Assembly: GCF_000421765.1 (NCBI RefSeq)
Contig: NZ_ATXQ01000003.1
Span: forward strand, 264,491-328,490
From: Denitrificimonas caeni DSM 24390
GTDB taxonomy: Bacteria > Pseudomonadota > Gammaproteobacteria > Pseudomonadales > Pseudomonadaceae
Length of the DNA: 64,000 bases
Direction: 5' to 3'
This document shows, piece after piece, positions 57,550 through 64,000 of the stretch. Made by a program: the position numbers and the translations under genes. The notes under the pieces are model-generated. The model worked only from the letters and a program-made list of their open reading frames with translations, was not told the DNA's origin and did no database searches. The stretch's first letter is position 1. Every line of letters begins with the position of its first letter.

Positions 57550-59292
57550 TTAATCATCTGACTTGGTATCTAAATGGGGCTTCACTGCCGTGTGCTGCGG
57601 CTCAATATGTGGGCCATCCAATCGGTCATAAGGCCACCATTCAGGATGATGACTGCGCACATGATCCAGTATGGCTTCGCGCAGCCGCATCGCCGTTGTC
57701 CACGCGGTCGAAGGATCAGGAGACATGGCATAAAAAGATAACTCTTGGCCAGCGCGGGAATGCTGGGTGACACTGGCGTCCAACGTATGGTGATCGATAA
57801 CACCCTCATCATTTTTTGCCAGCTCAATGAAGACCTCACGTAGTTGGCGAATATCGGCACTGTGATCCAAAAACAGCACGATCGTATTCATGATCCGGGC
57901 ATCTTTTACTGACCAGTTTTCAAAGGGCTGCGAAACGAAATACTTAACCGGCACGATAATGCGCCGCTCGTCCCATGTACGCAGACGAATAAAAGTATAG
58001 AAAATACTTTCTACATAAGCCCAGCTGCCTTCAAATAACACACTGTCGCCAATGCGCACCGGTTTAGCTAAGGCGATTTGCAAAGAGGCCATGATATTAC
58101 CCAGCACCGCCTGCCCCGCTATCCCCAGTAACACCGTCACCACACCGGCTGAAGCCAGCAGTGACATACCTAATGATTCAAACAAGTTCAGCTGGATCAA
58201 TAGCACTATTGCCGATATCGCCACCATCACCAGTACCACCACCCGGCGCAGTGCATAGATAGAAGTGTAAAGTTCGCGCTCTTTAATACTGCGCGTATCA
58301 TCGATATCACCAATCACGCGCAGCGTCACTCGATCAAGGATGACATCAATAATTTTAAGGGCCGTCATGCCTAATCCCGAGACGACGATAATAATTAAAA
58401 ACGGGCGCACGATATTGGTGGCGGGGCCAGAAAATGACACCCCCATCTTAAAAGAGAGCTGTGCGGCAATCGCCATTGCCACCAATGCCAGCGGCAACCG
58501 CGTCTTCTCTGCAGCTTGGCGCAAGAGAGGACTCTTAGTCTTATGCCCTAACCATCGCATCATGCGATTAATCAGCCAGCCCAAGCCAAGCAGTGCACTC
58601 AGCAACAATGGCAGCGCTATCCATTCCCAAAGCCGTAAGCCTCCCACTCGCTGCTTAAGGCTGCTTGGAATATAAGCCTCAAATATATGCGGCCCGTATG
58701 CTTCATACAAAATGGGAATATTTTCAACGGTCTGCGGTGTGAATAGCCACACCGGATCTCCGTCTTTGTTCTTATAGCGGGCTAAGCGAATTTCATAGAT
58801 TTGGCTGTTGAGCTTCACCATTTTCAAGCCAATATCGCGCCGCGCTTTACCAGTAAGCGGATGATTAGCAGGACCTTGATCCTGCATAGCATCAGGTCGA
58901 GCCGACAAACCGGACCAATCAATCCACAGCTGCCGGTCAATCACCAAACCCAATTGTCGGGCCAGCTCGGCGCCGTGCTCGGCGCGATCAACCTTGGGCA
59001 AATCTCCTAAGTTTAAAAACTCAGCGGCCTTTTGGTATTCTTTCGTCTCCGTGAGGGCCACAAAATTGCGCACCGTCTCTCTTGGAGTGCGACGATTTAG
59101 CCCTTTAGCATTTTCTTGTTCACCAATCGTCGCTAAGTCTGCTTCATACCATGAAGAGCTGTCTTCACTGGTGGCGGCAAATGTCATCGACGGCACTAGG
59201 CTCACTATTGCGAGAGCCAAGAAAGCGCAGACCAAGGTTAACCAAGTGGATTTTGGGGTACGGGCAAGTGAGTGAATAATGGACTCCAGCAA
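57550..59292 (-). CDS. MscS-family mechanosensitive channel-like protein
   Basis: 580 residues: an N-terminal hydrophobic leader (about 17-38), a 170-residue periplasmic region, several membrane helices (about 225-395), then the MscS core (VLLGIAGQAVLGNIMASLQIALAKPVRIGD in part, pore-lining helix and beta domain) and a soluble C-terminal domain. Larger than MscS, like the MscK/YnaI-type group. The start is uncertain: the earliest codon is TTG at 59292, with no clear ribosome binding site. No attC follows it, so it may not be a cassette. Confidence 0.85.
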   Translation of the reverse strand: MLESIIHSLARTPKSTWLTLVCAFLALAIVSLVPSMTFAATSEDSSSWYEADLATIGEQENAKGLNRRTPRETVRNFVALTETKEYQKAAEFLNLGDLPKVDRAEHGAELARQLGLVIDRQLWIDWSGLSARPDAMQDQGPANHPLTGKARRDIGLKMVKLNSQIYEIRLARYKNKDGDPVWLFTPQTVENIPILYEAYGPHIFEAYIPSSLKQRVGGLRLWEWIALPLLLSALLGLGWLINRMMRWLGHKTKSPLLRQAAEKTRLPLALVAMAIAAQLSFKMGVSFSGPATNIVRPFLIIIVVSGLGMTALKIIDVILDRVTLRVIGDIDDTRSIKERELYTSIYALRRVVVLVMVAISAIVLLIQLNLFESLGMSLLASAGVVTVLLGIAGQAVLGNIMASLQIALAKPVRIGDSVLFEGSWAYVESIFYTFIRLRTWDERRIIVPVKYFVSQPFENWSVKDARIMNTIVLFLDHSADIRQLREVFIELAKNDEGVIDHHTLDASVTQHSRAGQELSFYAMSPDPSTAWTTAMRLREAILDHVRSHHPEWWPYDRLDGPHIEPQHTAVKPHLDTKSDD

Positions 59293-59461
59293 TGTCTGTT
59301 AAGCAATAAAACACCTTTCATTTGGCAAAGCCGTCTTAATAATCAGTACTGAGCATAAACGGGATAGCCAGCAATGTCTGCTGCTGTGCCCTGTCATCCT
59401 GCCTGAGCTTGTTTATAGCAGCATTTACTGCTCATCATTCAGGCTATAAAAAACGGTGGAA
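59293..59461. repeat. Intergenic stretch with 13-bp direct repeat
   Basis: CCAGCAATGTCTG occurs at 59286-59298 and again at 59368-59380, 82 bp apart, between the MscS gene and the first clear attC. GTTAAGC (59298-59304) overlaps the first copy and resembles an integron core site. No gene is visible. Confidence 0.35.
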
Positions 59462-59557
59462 GCTTAACGCTCACCGTTGTTATGCCACTTAAATCTCTAT
59501 GACAAAGCGACTATTACGCCGCATTCAGCAGCTTTTCCGCTGAATGCGGCGTTAGGC
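59462..59557 (-). other. attC site of the DJ-1/PfpI cassette
   Basis: Begins GCTTAACGC (59462) and ends GCGTTAGGC (gttaggc 59551-59557). It contains a perfect 14-bp stem ACGCCGCATTCAGC/GCTGAATGCGGCGT next to the right core. 96 bp long. It lies 5 bp after the stop codon of the adjacent gene. Confidence 0.75.
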
Positions 59558-59562
59558 ATTTA

Positions 59563-60240
59563 CTATTTGAATCGTTCTAGCAAAGCCTTCGCTACGAGTT
59601 CTGATGAGGCCGGATTTTGGCCGGTTATCAAGTTGCCGTCAGTAATGGCATATGGATGCCAATCGTCAGCCTTTGAATAGTTTGCCCCTTTCGCTTTTAA
59701 CTCGTCTTCAAGCAGGAAAGGAACAACACCTGAAAGTTGAACGGCATCTTCTTCAGTGTTGCTAAAACCAGTTACAGACTTGCCCTGCACTAGGGGAGAA
59801 CCATCAGGAGCTTTGGTGTGTCGGAGTGCCGCAGGTGCGTGACAAACTGCTGCAACCGGCTTCCCAGAAGCATACATTGCTTCAATCAAAGCTATGGAGT
59901 GAGGATCTTCTGCCAAATCCCACATTGGCCCATGCCCACCAGGATAAAATACAGCATCGTAATCATCAGGCGAAATATCGGATAGTTTCACCGTATTTGC
60001 CAGAGCCGTTTGAGCGTCAACGTCTCCCATGAAGCGCTCAGTTGCTTCTGTTTGGGAATCAGGCTCATCACTTTTTGGATCCAGAGGTGGCTGTCCTCCA
60101 TCGGGTGAGGCCAGCGTGATCACCGCGCCAGCATCTGCCAGCACATAATAAGGAGCAGCAAACTCTTCCAGCCAGAAACCGGTTCTCTCTCCGGTGTCGC
60201 CGAGTTTGTCATGAGACGTAAGAACAAAGAGGATTTTCAT
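59563..60240 (-). CDS. DJ-1/PfpI (Hsp31-like) class I glutamine amidotransferase-like protein
   Basis: 225 residues, cassette gene. Nucleophile elbow AVCHAPAALRH with the cysteine and following histidine, preceded by the glutamate motif FWLEEFAAPYYVL and YPGGHGPMWDL. This is the Hsp31/YhbO-like set with glyoxalase III or chaperone activity reported in relatives. Start at MKILFVLTSHD with GGGAAAA upstream. Attached to the attC at 59462-59557. Confidence 0.9.
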   Translation of the reverse strand: MKILFVLTSHDKLGDTGERTGFWLEEFAAPYYVLADAGAVITLASPDGGQPPLDPKSDEPDSQTEATERFMGDVDAQTALANTVKLSDISPDDYDAVFYPGGHGPMWDLAEDPHSIALIEAMYASGKPVAAVCHAPAALRHTKAPDGSPLVQGKSVTGFSNTEEDAVQLSGVVPFLLEDELKAKGANYSKADDWHPYAITDGNLITGQNPASSELVAKALLERFK

Positions 60241-60283
60241 ATAGGTTTTCCCTTTTTTGATACCAAAATTGTCTAAGATCACT

Positions 60284-60359
60284 ACCTAACGATTAAGCTA
60301 AGGGGCCAGCTTCGCCGATCCCAGCGAGTGAAACGAGCGATTTCAGCGCATTGTTAGAA
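60284..60359 (-). other. attC site of the nuclease-like cassette
   Basis: Begins ACCTAAC (60284-60290), ends GTTAGAA (60353-60359), 76 bp, with GCGAGTGAAACGAGCG-type internal symmetry shared with other attC sites here. The TAA stop of the adjacent gene (60293-60295) is inside it. Confidence 0.8.
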
Positions 60360-60835
60360 GCGTTTAACTCTGCGCGAATGTTTCGGACGCGGGCATCTGT
60401 AAGCAATGCTCCACGAATATGCAGAACGTGGCCGTTAACATGCGCTCTGAATGAACTGTATTCTGAAATTACAGCATGAGGAATAGAAAATGCCTCTTCG
60501 ATTTCATAAAGTTCATTAAAAATAACAGCAACCAAATCATCGAAATCTTTTGTTTCGAGGTTGCGTATAACGCCAAGCTGCCTAGAACCATTATTCGGTG
60601 TTACACGCCGGGCCTTGATTTGAACCCTTTTATTTGGCTCTGACTGAGATAGCGCGTCATACCCTGCGGATGAGTTTTTGGCGAGTGTTAAATTTAAAGC
60701 GTAAGAAACTAGCCATTCGGCATAGTCACCTACAGGATTATTTGTGGTTCTGAGCACTCCGCGCTTTTTGAGTTCATCTATCGCAGCTGCCTGAAGGCTT
60801 AGTAACTCGTGAACTGATAGCGTGGCTAGATTCAT
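60293..60835 (-). CDS. Cassette protein with PD-(D/E)xK-like signature (DUF6998-like)
   Basis: 180 residues. An N-terminal helical part is followed by VGDYAEWLVSYALNLTLAKN, GYDAL and RVQIKARR, the Glu...Asp...Gln-x-Lys pattern of the restriction-endonuclease-like fold seen in a widespread family of phage/plasmid proteins. Possible nuclease; catalytic activity is not established. The last roughly 20 residues (ending SLAGIGEAGPLA) are encoded by the attC. The ATG at 60835 is used; a longer reading runs backwards through the neighbouring attC and cassette. Confidence 0.7.
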   Translation of the reverse strand: MNLATLSVHELLSLQAAAIDELKKRGVLRTTNNPVGDYAEWLVSYALNLTLAKNSSAGYDALSQSEPNKRVQIKARRVTPNNGSRQLGVIRNLETKDFDDLVAVIFNELYEIEEAFSIPHAVISEYSSFRAHVNGHVLHIRGALLTDARVRNIRAELNASNNALKSLVSLAGIGEAGPLA

Positions 60836-60847
60836 GTTGTCAAAGGC

Positions 60848-60906
60848 TTCTAACGTTGGAGTTATGGCCGTGCTGCTAGGCGTAGGCCTTGAACGACTTG
60901 TTATAG
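60848..60906 (-). other. attC site, classic 59-bp form
   Basis: From TTCTAAC (60848) to GTTATAG (60906), exactly 59 bp, with TTGAACGACTTGTTAT at its right end as in well-known 59-base elements. The stop codon of the adjacent small membrane protein lies inside. Confidence 0.85.
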
Positions 60907-61199
60907 AGTTTGGTCTTGCTAAGGCAATAATACGCCACAGCAATAACGACCGTGCTTTGGATAAATGCCGAGATGAGCAGAATGCCCAACGCGGCAGAAC
61001 CGCCGCCCTCTGGTACAAGCCAATAAACAAATGAGTTGGGCACTACTGCAAACAATACATAACTAAGCGGGGTGCCGGAAAGAATATAGGCAGTGAGAGG
61101 CTGTGGAGCGCCAAGCATGGAAAGAGCAACGACAGCTAGAGCCAACACAATGCTTGCTAAAACACCCCAGAGAATTGATTTACCCACTTTCCTTAGCAA
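60876..61199 (-). CDS. Small cassette membrane protein
   Basis: 107 residues with three hydrophobic helices (about 9-30, 36-62 and 70-94). It starts with TTG, 7 bases after GAGGG that is formed at the edge of the neighbouring attC. The C-terminal tail NKSFKAYA is encoded by its own attC, as in many cassette proteins. No known family. Confidence 0.65.
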   Translation of the reverse strand: MLRKVGKSILWGVLASIVLALAVVALSMLGAPQPLTAYILSGTPLSYVLFAVVPNSFVYWLVPEGGGSAALGILLISAFIQSTVVIAVAYYCLSKTKLYNKSFKAYA

Positions 61200-61208
61200 T
61201 TACATGCC

Positions 61209-61284
61209 CTCTAACTATTAAGCTAAGAGGCGAGCTTTGCCCGCCCCAGAGAACTAAGTTAACGATTTAAGCGTCTTGTTAAGC
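61209..61284 (-). other. attC site of the RDD cassette
   Basis: From CTCTAAC (61209-61215) to GTTAAGC (61278-61284), 76 bp, with ATTAAGCTAAGAGG near the left end shared with the attC sites at 60284 and 61780. It contains the RDD gene stop codon (61279-61281). Confidence 0.82.
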
Positions 61285-61749
61285 ATTATTGAAGCGAACT
61301 GGCTCTGGCCCTGTGTTGACCTTTTTGATAACAACGGTTCCTGCAAGTTTGTCATGCCAGCCTTGTTTGCGCTTATCAAAGGCTACCCAGAATATGCCTA
61401 AGAATAGCGGGATGATTGATACGAAATACGCGAAATAACGGCCTACTAATTGTGCAGTACTGGCGGGCTGGCCAGTTGCTGCGTCGACTATTTTTGCTGA
61501 TATAGCCATCTTTCCCGGCGTAGCCTGCTTAAGCACCCAGAAAACAATTACGGCAATGGCTGGTAAAACCCACGATATCAGGAAGTCAGCTGGACCAGCG
61601 ATTAAATCTGTACTCTCTCCGTCAAAGTAAGCCCAGCCGTAAATTGATATAAGCAGCGGGAACGTTATAAGTGCCATTAAAATCGAATCGATTATTGCTG
61701 CGCCAGTTCTTGCCCAAAAACCTGCGTATTCGAATGCTTGATTTTGCAT
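61279..61749 (-). CDS. RDD-family membrane protein
   Basis: 156 residues, cassette gene. RDD domain: ARTGAAIIDSILMALITFPLL (helix 1 with the conserved Arg/Asp pair), a second helix and TPGKMAISAKIVDAATGQPAS, then RKQGWHDKLAGTVV with the conserved Asp. Probable inner-membrane protein; some RDD proteins act as Na+/H+ antiporters, but the role here is unknown. Confidence 0.88.
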   Translation of the reverse strand: MQNQAFEYAGFWARTGAAIIDSILMALITFPLLISIYGWAYFDGESTDLIAGPADFLISWVLPAIAVIVFWVLKQATPGKMAISAKIVDAATGQPASTAQLVGRYFAYFVSIIPLFLGIFWVAFDKRKQGWHDKLAGTVVIKKVNTGPEPVRFNNA

Positions 61750-61779
61750 TTTTAGTATTTCCTTATGATTTGTAATAAT

Positions 61780-61856
61780 GCCTAACGATTAAGCTAAAGG
61801 ACTGAATTTATCCAGCCCCAGTGAGCGAAGCGAACGATTTGAGCGCCTTGCTAGGC
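61780..61856 (-). other. attC site of the paired small-membrane-protein cassette
   Basis: From GCCTAAC (61780-61786) to GCTAGGC (61850-61856), 77 bp. In gene orientation it reads GCCTAGCAAGGCGCTCAA...AATCGTTAGGC with CGTTCGCTTCGCTCACTGGG in the middle, a typical attC. Confidence 0.88.
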
Positions 61857-61882
61857 ATTGTTCGCGATTGTTGTTAGTGCGC

Positions 61883-62056
61883 TTATTTATTTGAAGATGG
61901 CCAATCTTTATGAGCCAAATACAGAAGCGCAAAAAAGTTTGCTATTGGTACTAGGAAAAGAAGACCAATAAAGCCCTTAAAACCTGCTCGTGTAAATATA
62001 CGCCATCCGGCGAAACCAATAAGCGCCCAGAGTGCGACCAAAACGATATAAGCCAT
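61883..62056 (-). CDS. Small two-helix membrane protein, second of a paralogous pair
   Basis: 57 residues starting MAYIVLVALWALIGFAGWRIF, with two hydrophobic helices and the ending YLAHKDWPSSNK. Clearly related to the preceding gene's product: both have xxxAGFK in the loop, Pro-x-x-Asn in helix 2 and YLA(F/H)xx(E/D)WP near the end. Its ATG overlaps the previous stop (TAATG), so translation is coupled. Function unknown. Confidence 0.7.
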   Translation of the reverse strand: MAYIVLVALWALIGFAGWRIFTRAGFKGFIGLLFLVPIANFFALLYLAHKDWPSSNK

Positions 62057-62244
62057 TATGCTTTGCTCCCGGATGCTGGCCACTCGGAGAATGCCAGATA
62101 AATTAGAAATGCTAGATTAAGTGCGGGTATCCAAAATACGAATGCTGGCGTGTTCTTGAATCCTGCTTTCATATAAATTTTATATATCGCATGACCGGTC
62201 GTCAGCCAAATTACAATTGCGAGAATGACTTCTAGTACTACCAT
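62056..62244 (-). CDS. Small two-helix membrane protein, first of a paralogous pair
   Basis: 62 residues (MVVLEVILAIVIWLTTGHAI...YLAFSEWPASGSKA), two hydrophobic helices separated by a basic KAGFK loop. AAGGAG lies before the ATG. It shares a cassette with its downstream paralogue and probably forms a heteromeric membrane complex with it. The helix-loop-helix resembles short PLDc_N-like membrane proteins. No assigned function. Confidence 0.72.
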   Translation of the reverse strand: MVVLEVILAIVIWLTTGHAIYKIYMKAGFKNTPAFVFWIPALNLAFLIYLAFSEWPASGSKA

Positions 62245-62282
62245 GTGGAACTCCTTGCTGTGGGTGATGCTTTTGGGCTTAT

Positions 62283-62399
62283 GCCTAACGCTTTTGTTTA
62301 ACGGCGACTACGGAGCGCAGCGTAGTAAGCCTCCGGTGAAGAGTCGGGCTTTAGCCCGTCCCAGTGAGCGAAGCGAACGGCTTGAACCAGTTGTTATAT
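62283..62399 (-). other. Long attC site (117 bp) of a membrane-protein cassette
   Basis: From GCCTAACGC (62283) to GTTATAT (62399), with two internal hairpins (CTACG-GAGCG-CAGCGTAG; GTCGGGCTTTAGCCCGTC in part). The stop codon of the adjacent gene is within the right core. Confidence 0.8.
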
Positions 62400-63020
62400 A
62401 ATTTTATTCAAAGAATCGAAATCAGACTTTGCTTTTTCAATAGCATTCCTACTTGCTCCGGAATACTCAGAAGAAATACCACTCAAAAATTCGCCAGGAG
62501 TTACTCCAGAATGCAGAATGAGCCCCACAAAACCAGCTGCAATATAAACAAACCCATAAAACCCCATTGCTATATTGTTTAGGATCAAAGCCATGATTGC
62601 AGCAATAAGAGTCAAGATCCAACTAATGCCAGCAATAGCTTTTATTCCCAGCCAAGAAATAACAATAGAGGCAACTAAAAGAGGAAAAGTAAATTGACTT
62701 TTTCCGTTACCCCCAAGGGCTAACTCCGCAAACGAAGCAAATACAAGCAGAATTAGCAAAAGCGAAAAAATAGAATATATTGACTTACTCCACTTCAATA
62801 TCCCTCTGAGATATAGTGGAGAAATTAAAAAAACAGCAAATAATGTTGAAATAATACCGGGCTTAAATGTCAATGATGTATCCCACAGCAACCCAATATG
62901 GGTGTAGCTTAAGAACGACATAGCACCAGAGATAAACAAGAACATGAGCGATAGCAATCTCAAAGTTTCACTGTTCAGTTCATTATCATCCGCAATGGAT
63001 TTTTTAAGTCGTTCGAGCAC
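62394..63020 (-). CDS. Polytopic cassette membrane protein
   Basis: 208 residues, AT-rich, with six or seven predicted helices between residues 25 and 170, followed by a soluble tail (EFLSGISSEYSGASRNAIEKAKSDF). GTG start at 63020 with GGAGG five bases upstream; the TTG at 63032 lies within that ribosome binding site region and is not used. Base composition is lower in GC than the core genes, suggesting a foreign source. No known family. Confidence 0.65.
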   Translation of the reverse strand: MLERLKKSIADDNELNSETLRLLSLMFLFISGAMSFLSYTHIGLLWDTSLTFKPGIISTLFAVFLISPLYLRGILKWSKSIYSIFSLLLILLVFASFAELALGGNGKSQFTFPLLVASIVISWLGIKAIAGISWILTLIAAIMALILNNIAMGFYGFVYIAAGFVGLILHSGVTPGEFLSGISSEYSGASRNAIEKAKSDFDSLNKII

Positions 63021-63037
63021 AGAAACCTCCAAAATTC

Positions 63038-63118
63038 ATATAACGCCGCAATAAAAGGCGAGCGTTAACGAGTCCAGCCCACGCTTTTTGTGGGCGATTT
63101 TTCATTGCCTTGTTAGAT
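63038..63118 (-). other. attC site of the first visible cassette
   Basis: From ATATAAC (63038-63044) to GTTAGAT (63112-63118), 81 bp, with a central GCCCACG-CTTTTTG-TGGGC hairpin. The stop codon of the adjacent gene (63113-63115) lies in the right core. Confidence 0.82.
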
Positions 63119-63706
63119 TTTAGCAATGATCGACTGGAGATCTGACTCATCAACTTTAACTCTTCTATAAGAGTACTTATCTGCTCCACTGATATCTCCA
63201 GCTATGCTAGGTATTATGCTTGGCTGGTCGATTGTTTCACAGACGGTCACTGATGTCGTTTCTGAAACTGATACTGATTGATGAAGCACACCTGAAGGAA
63301 CGTTATACCCCTCACCAGCACTTACTAGATATTTTATTTTTTCCGTGATGAATATCTTCTTATCTGTTCGGTATAAAACAGAGCTGTCCTCTTCATACCT
63401 CGCATGGTAAACCCTAAAATTTGGCGTGCCCTCTCCCACCGAATATTCAATATTTTCTATTCTTCCGGCGACAACCCAGCTTTTAAGGTTAAATAAGTGA
63501 TCATGAATTAACCATGCTGGCTTTTGCATTCGATCATTATTGTTAGGCCAAATGTGCAACCGTATTTTTTTTCCGCCTTGTTCAGAAAGCTTACAAAGGA
63601 TAAACCCTAGTGGGTGCCAAATAAAACTTGCACCTTTATCTATTCCCACCTGAATGATAGTAAGCGTAACAACAACCCCACATAGCCAACGCTTTTCTGA
63701 TGCCAT
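63113..63706 (-). pseudogene. Cassette gene interrupted or refounded by an IS66-type insertion
   Basis: Reading frame of 197 codons of unknown function, with FIWHPLGFILCKL, HIWPNNN and IHDHLFNLKSWVVAGRIENIEY, a cupin-like metal or histidine-rich pattern. The first about 16 codons (MASEKRWLCG...) lie inside the IS66-type element starting near 63660, so the native N terminus has been replaced or lost; a GTG at 63649 could be the original start. It may still be translated as a chimera. Confidence 0.6.
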
Positions 63707-64000
63707 AGCTTACCCGTTTTAATAAACGAGGTGATGTATGAGCCGTCAATATCGCAACACAGCGCAGTGGTTAGAGTTAATCGAAGCTTTTGAGCACAGC
63801 GGGCAAACCCAGGTCGAGTTTTGCGCTGCGCTTAAGCTCAATCCTAAGTATTTTAGCAAGCGCCGCAGTGAGTTATTAAGCACTCATCCTGAGTCTGCTT
63901 TTATTCAGGTGCAGGCTCAATCAATAAGCACGCCAGCAGCAGGTTCTGGTGCATCATTGGCGTTGCGCTTTCAGCAAACTGAATTAACTTTACCTTTGTC
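63660..64000 (+). mobile_element. IS66-family insertion sequence, left end
   Basis: The element appears to begin at GTAAGCG (63660), the usual IS66 terminal sequence, 78 bp before an IS66 TnpA gene, and continues beyond the window. The other end and target duplication (normally 8 bp) cannot be seen. It disrupts the first visible integron cassette. Confidence 0.75.
63738..64000 (+). CDS. tnpA: IS66 accessory protein TnpA (partial)
   Basis: Starts MSRQYRNTAQWLELIEAFEH with GAGGTG upstream and continues open to the window edge (87 codons seen). The HTH-like N terminus (QTQVEFCAALKLNPKYFSKRRSEL) and ALRFQQTELTLPL are typical of the IS66 TnpA/OrfA protein. TnpB and the TnpC transposase should follow outside the window. 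Confidence 0.9.
   Translation, partial: MSRQYRNTAQWLELIEAFEHSGQTQVEFCAALKLNPKYFSKRRSELLSTHPESAFIQVQAQSISTPAAGSGASLALRFQQTELTLPL

Larger units (their letters stand above)
56972..63660 (-). mobile_element. Integron gene-cassette array (partial)
   Basis: A run of small minus-strand genes separated by sequences with conserved ends (RYYYAAC...GTTRRRY or near matches) and variable palindromic interiors of 49-117 bp, the signature of attC sites. Eight candidates are listed separately; seven from 59462 to 63118 are well formed. Several stop codons lie within the attC, as in known cassettes. All genes point left, so attI and the integrase should lie right of the window. No intI is seen. The right end is interrupted by an IS66-type element. 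Confidence 0.85.

Noticed and set aside
60836..61030. N-terminal extension of the nuclease-like cassette protein to 61030
   Set aside because: The extension reads back through the attC and the neighbouring cassette gene; the ATG at 60835 follows the attC directly.

Overview
The window looks like chromosomal DNA of a gammaproteobacterium in the Pseudomonadaceae, probably one of the smaller, moderate-GC lineages near Thiopseudomonas/Denitrificimonas rather than a typical high-GC Pseudomonas. This is inferred from gene content and order: hemF-aroE, tsaC-dprA-LysM and def-fmt-rsmB-trkA lie in the arrangement known from the oriC-proximal region of Pseudomonas. No rRNA or tRNA gene was recognised.

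Layout. 1-25 kb is housekeeping core: ilvA, rpiA, a WYL regulator, rlmI, ilvD, mgtE, hemF-aroE, tsaC, dprA, a LysM protein, def-fmt-rsmB-trkA-trkH, a gamma-carbonic anhydrase, prlC-yheV, and a di-haem cytochrome c peroxidase behind a perfect FNR/Anr-type palindrome. 25-30.5 kb is a sulfide/persulfide oxidation locus: SulP permease, a phosphatase-like/SQR fusion, a persulfide-dioxygenase-type MBL hydrolase, a small YgaP-type membrane protein and a BigR/SqrR-type repressor that keeps both sensing cysteines. 30.7-38.3 kb holds an MFS gene whose stop codon lies in a 148-bp palindromic element, cysQ-nudE, yrfG, small membrane and periplasmic proteins, a LysR regulator, YceI and cytochrome b561. 38.5-40.5 kb is a compact, unexplained unit: a tiny very hydrophobic peptide ORF with a strong ribosome binding site, followed by an ABC ATPase and an ABC-2 permease. 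40.5-53.1 kb contains two pseudouridine synthases, a DUF748 protein, an encapsulin-type ferritin without a visible encapsulin shell gene, a NERD nuclease-like protein, PhzF, a TehB-like methyltransferase, a permuted lipoate ligase, radD, and the folate-independent methionine synthase pair mesX-mesD.

53.1-53.8 kb is a tandem array of about 200-bp hairpin-rich repeats. From about 57 kb to the right edge the DNA becomes an integron gene-cassette array: small minus-strand genes, mostly membrane or unknown proteins, separated by attC sites whose sequences supply several of the stop codons and C-terminal tails. Gene orientation predicts attI/intI beyond the right edge. An IS66-family element begins near 63.66 kb, interrupts the first visible cassette and runs off the window.

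Functionally, the sulfide locus oxidises sulfide to persulfide and then sulfite, with an efflux/uptake permease and a persulfide-responsive repressor. The peroxidase and its Anr-like box point to life at low oxygen. mesX-mesD makes methionine without folate but, from published work on the family, with oxygen. The best candidates for something undescribed are the micropeptide-ABC unit and the unnamed membrane cassettes, especially the translationally coupled paralogous pair.
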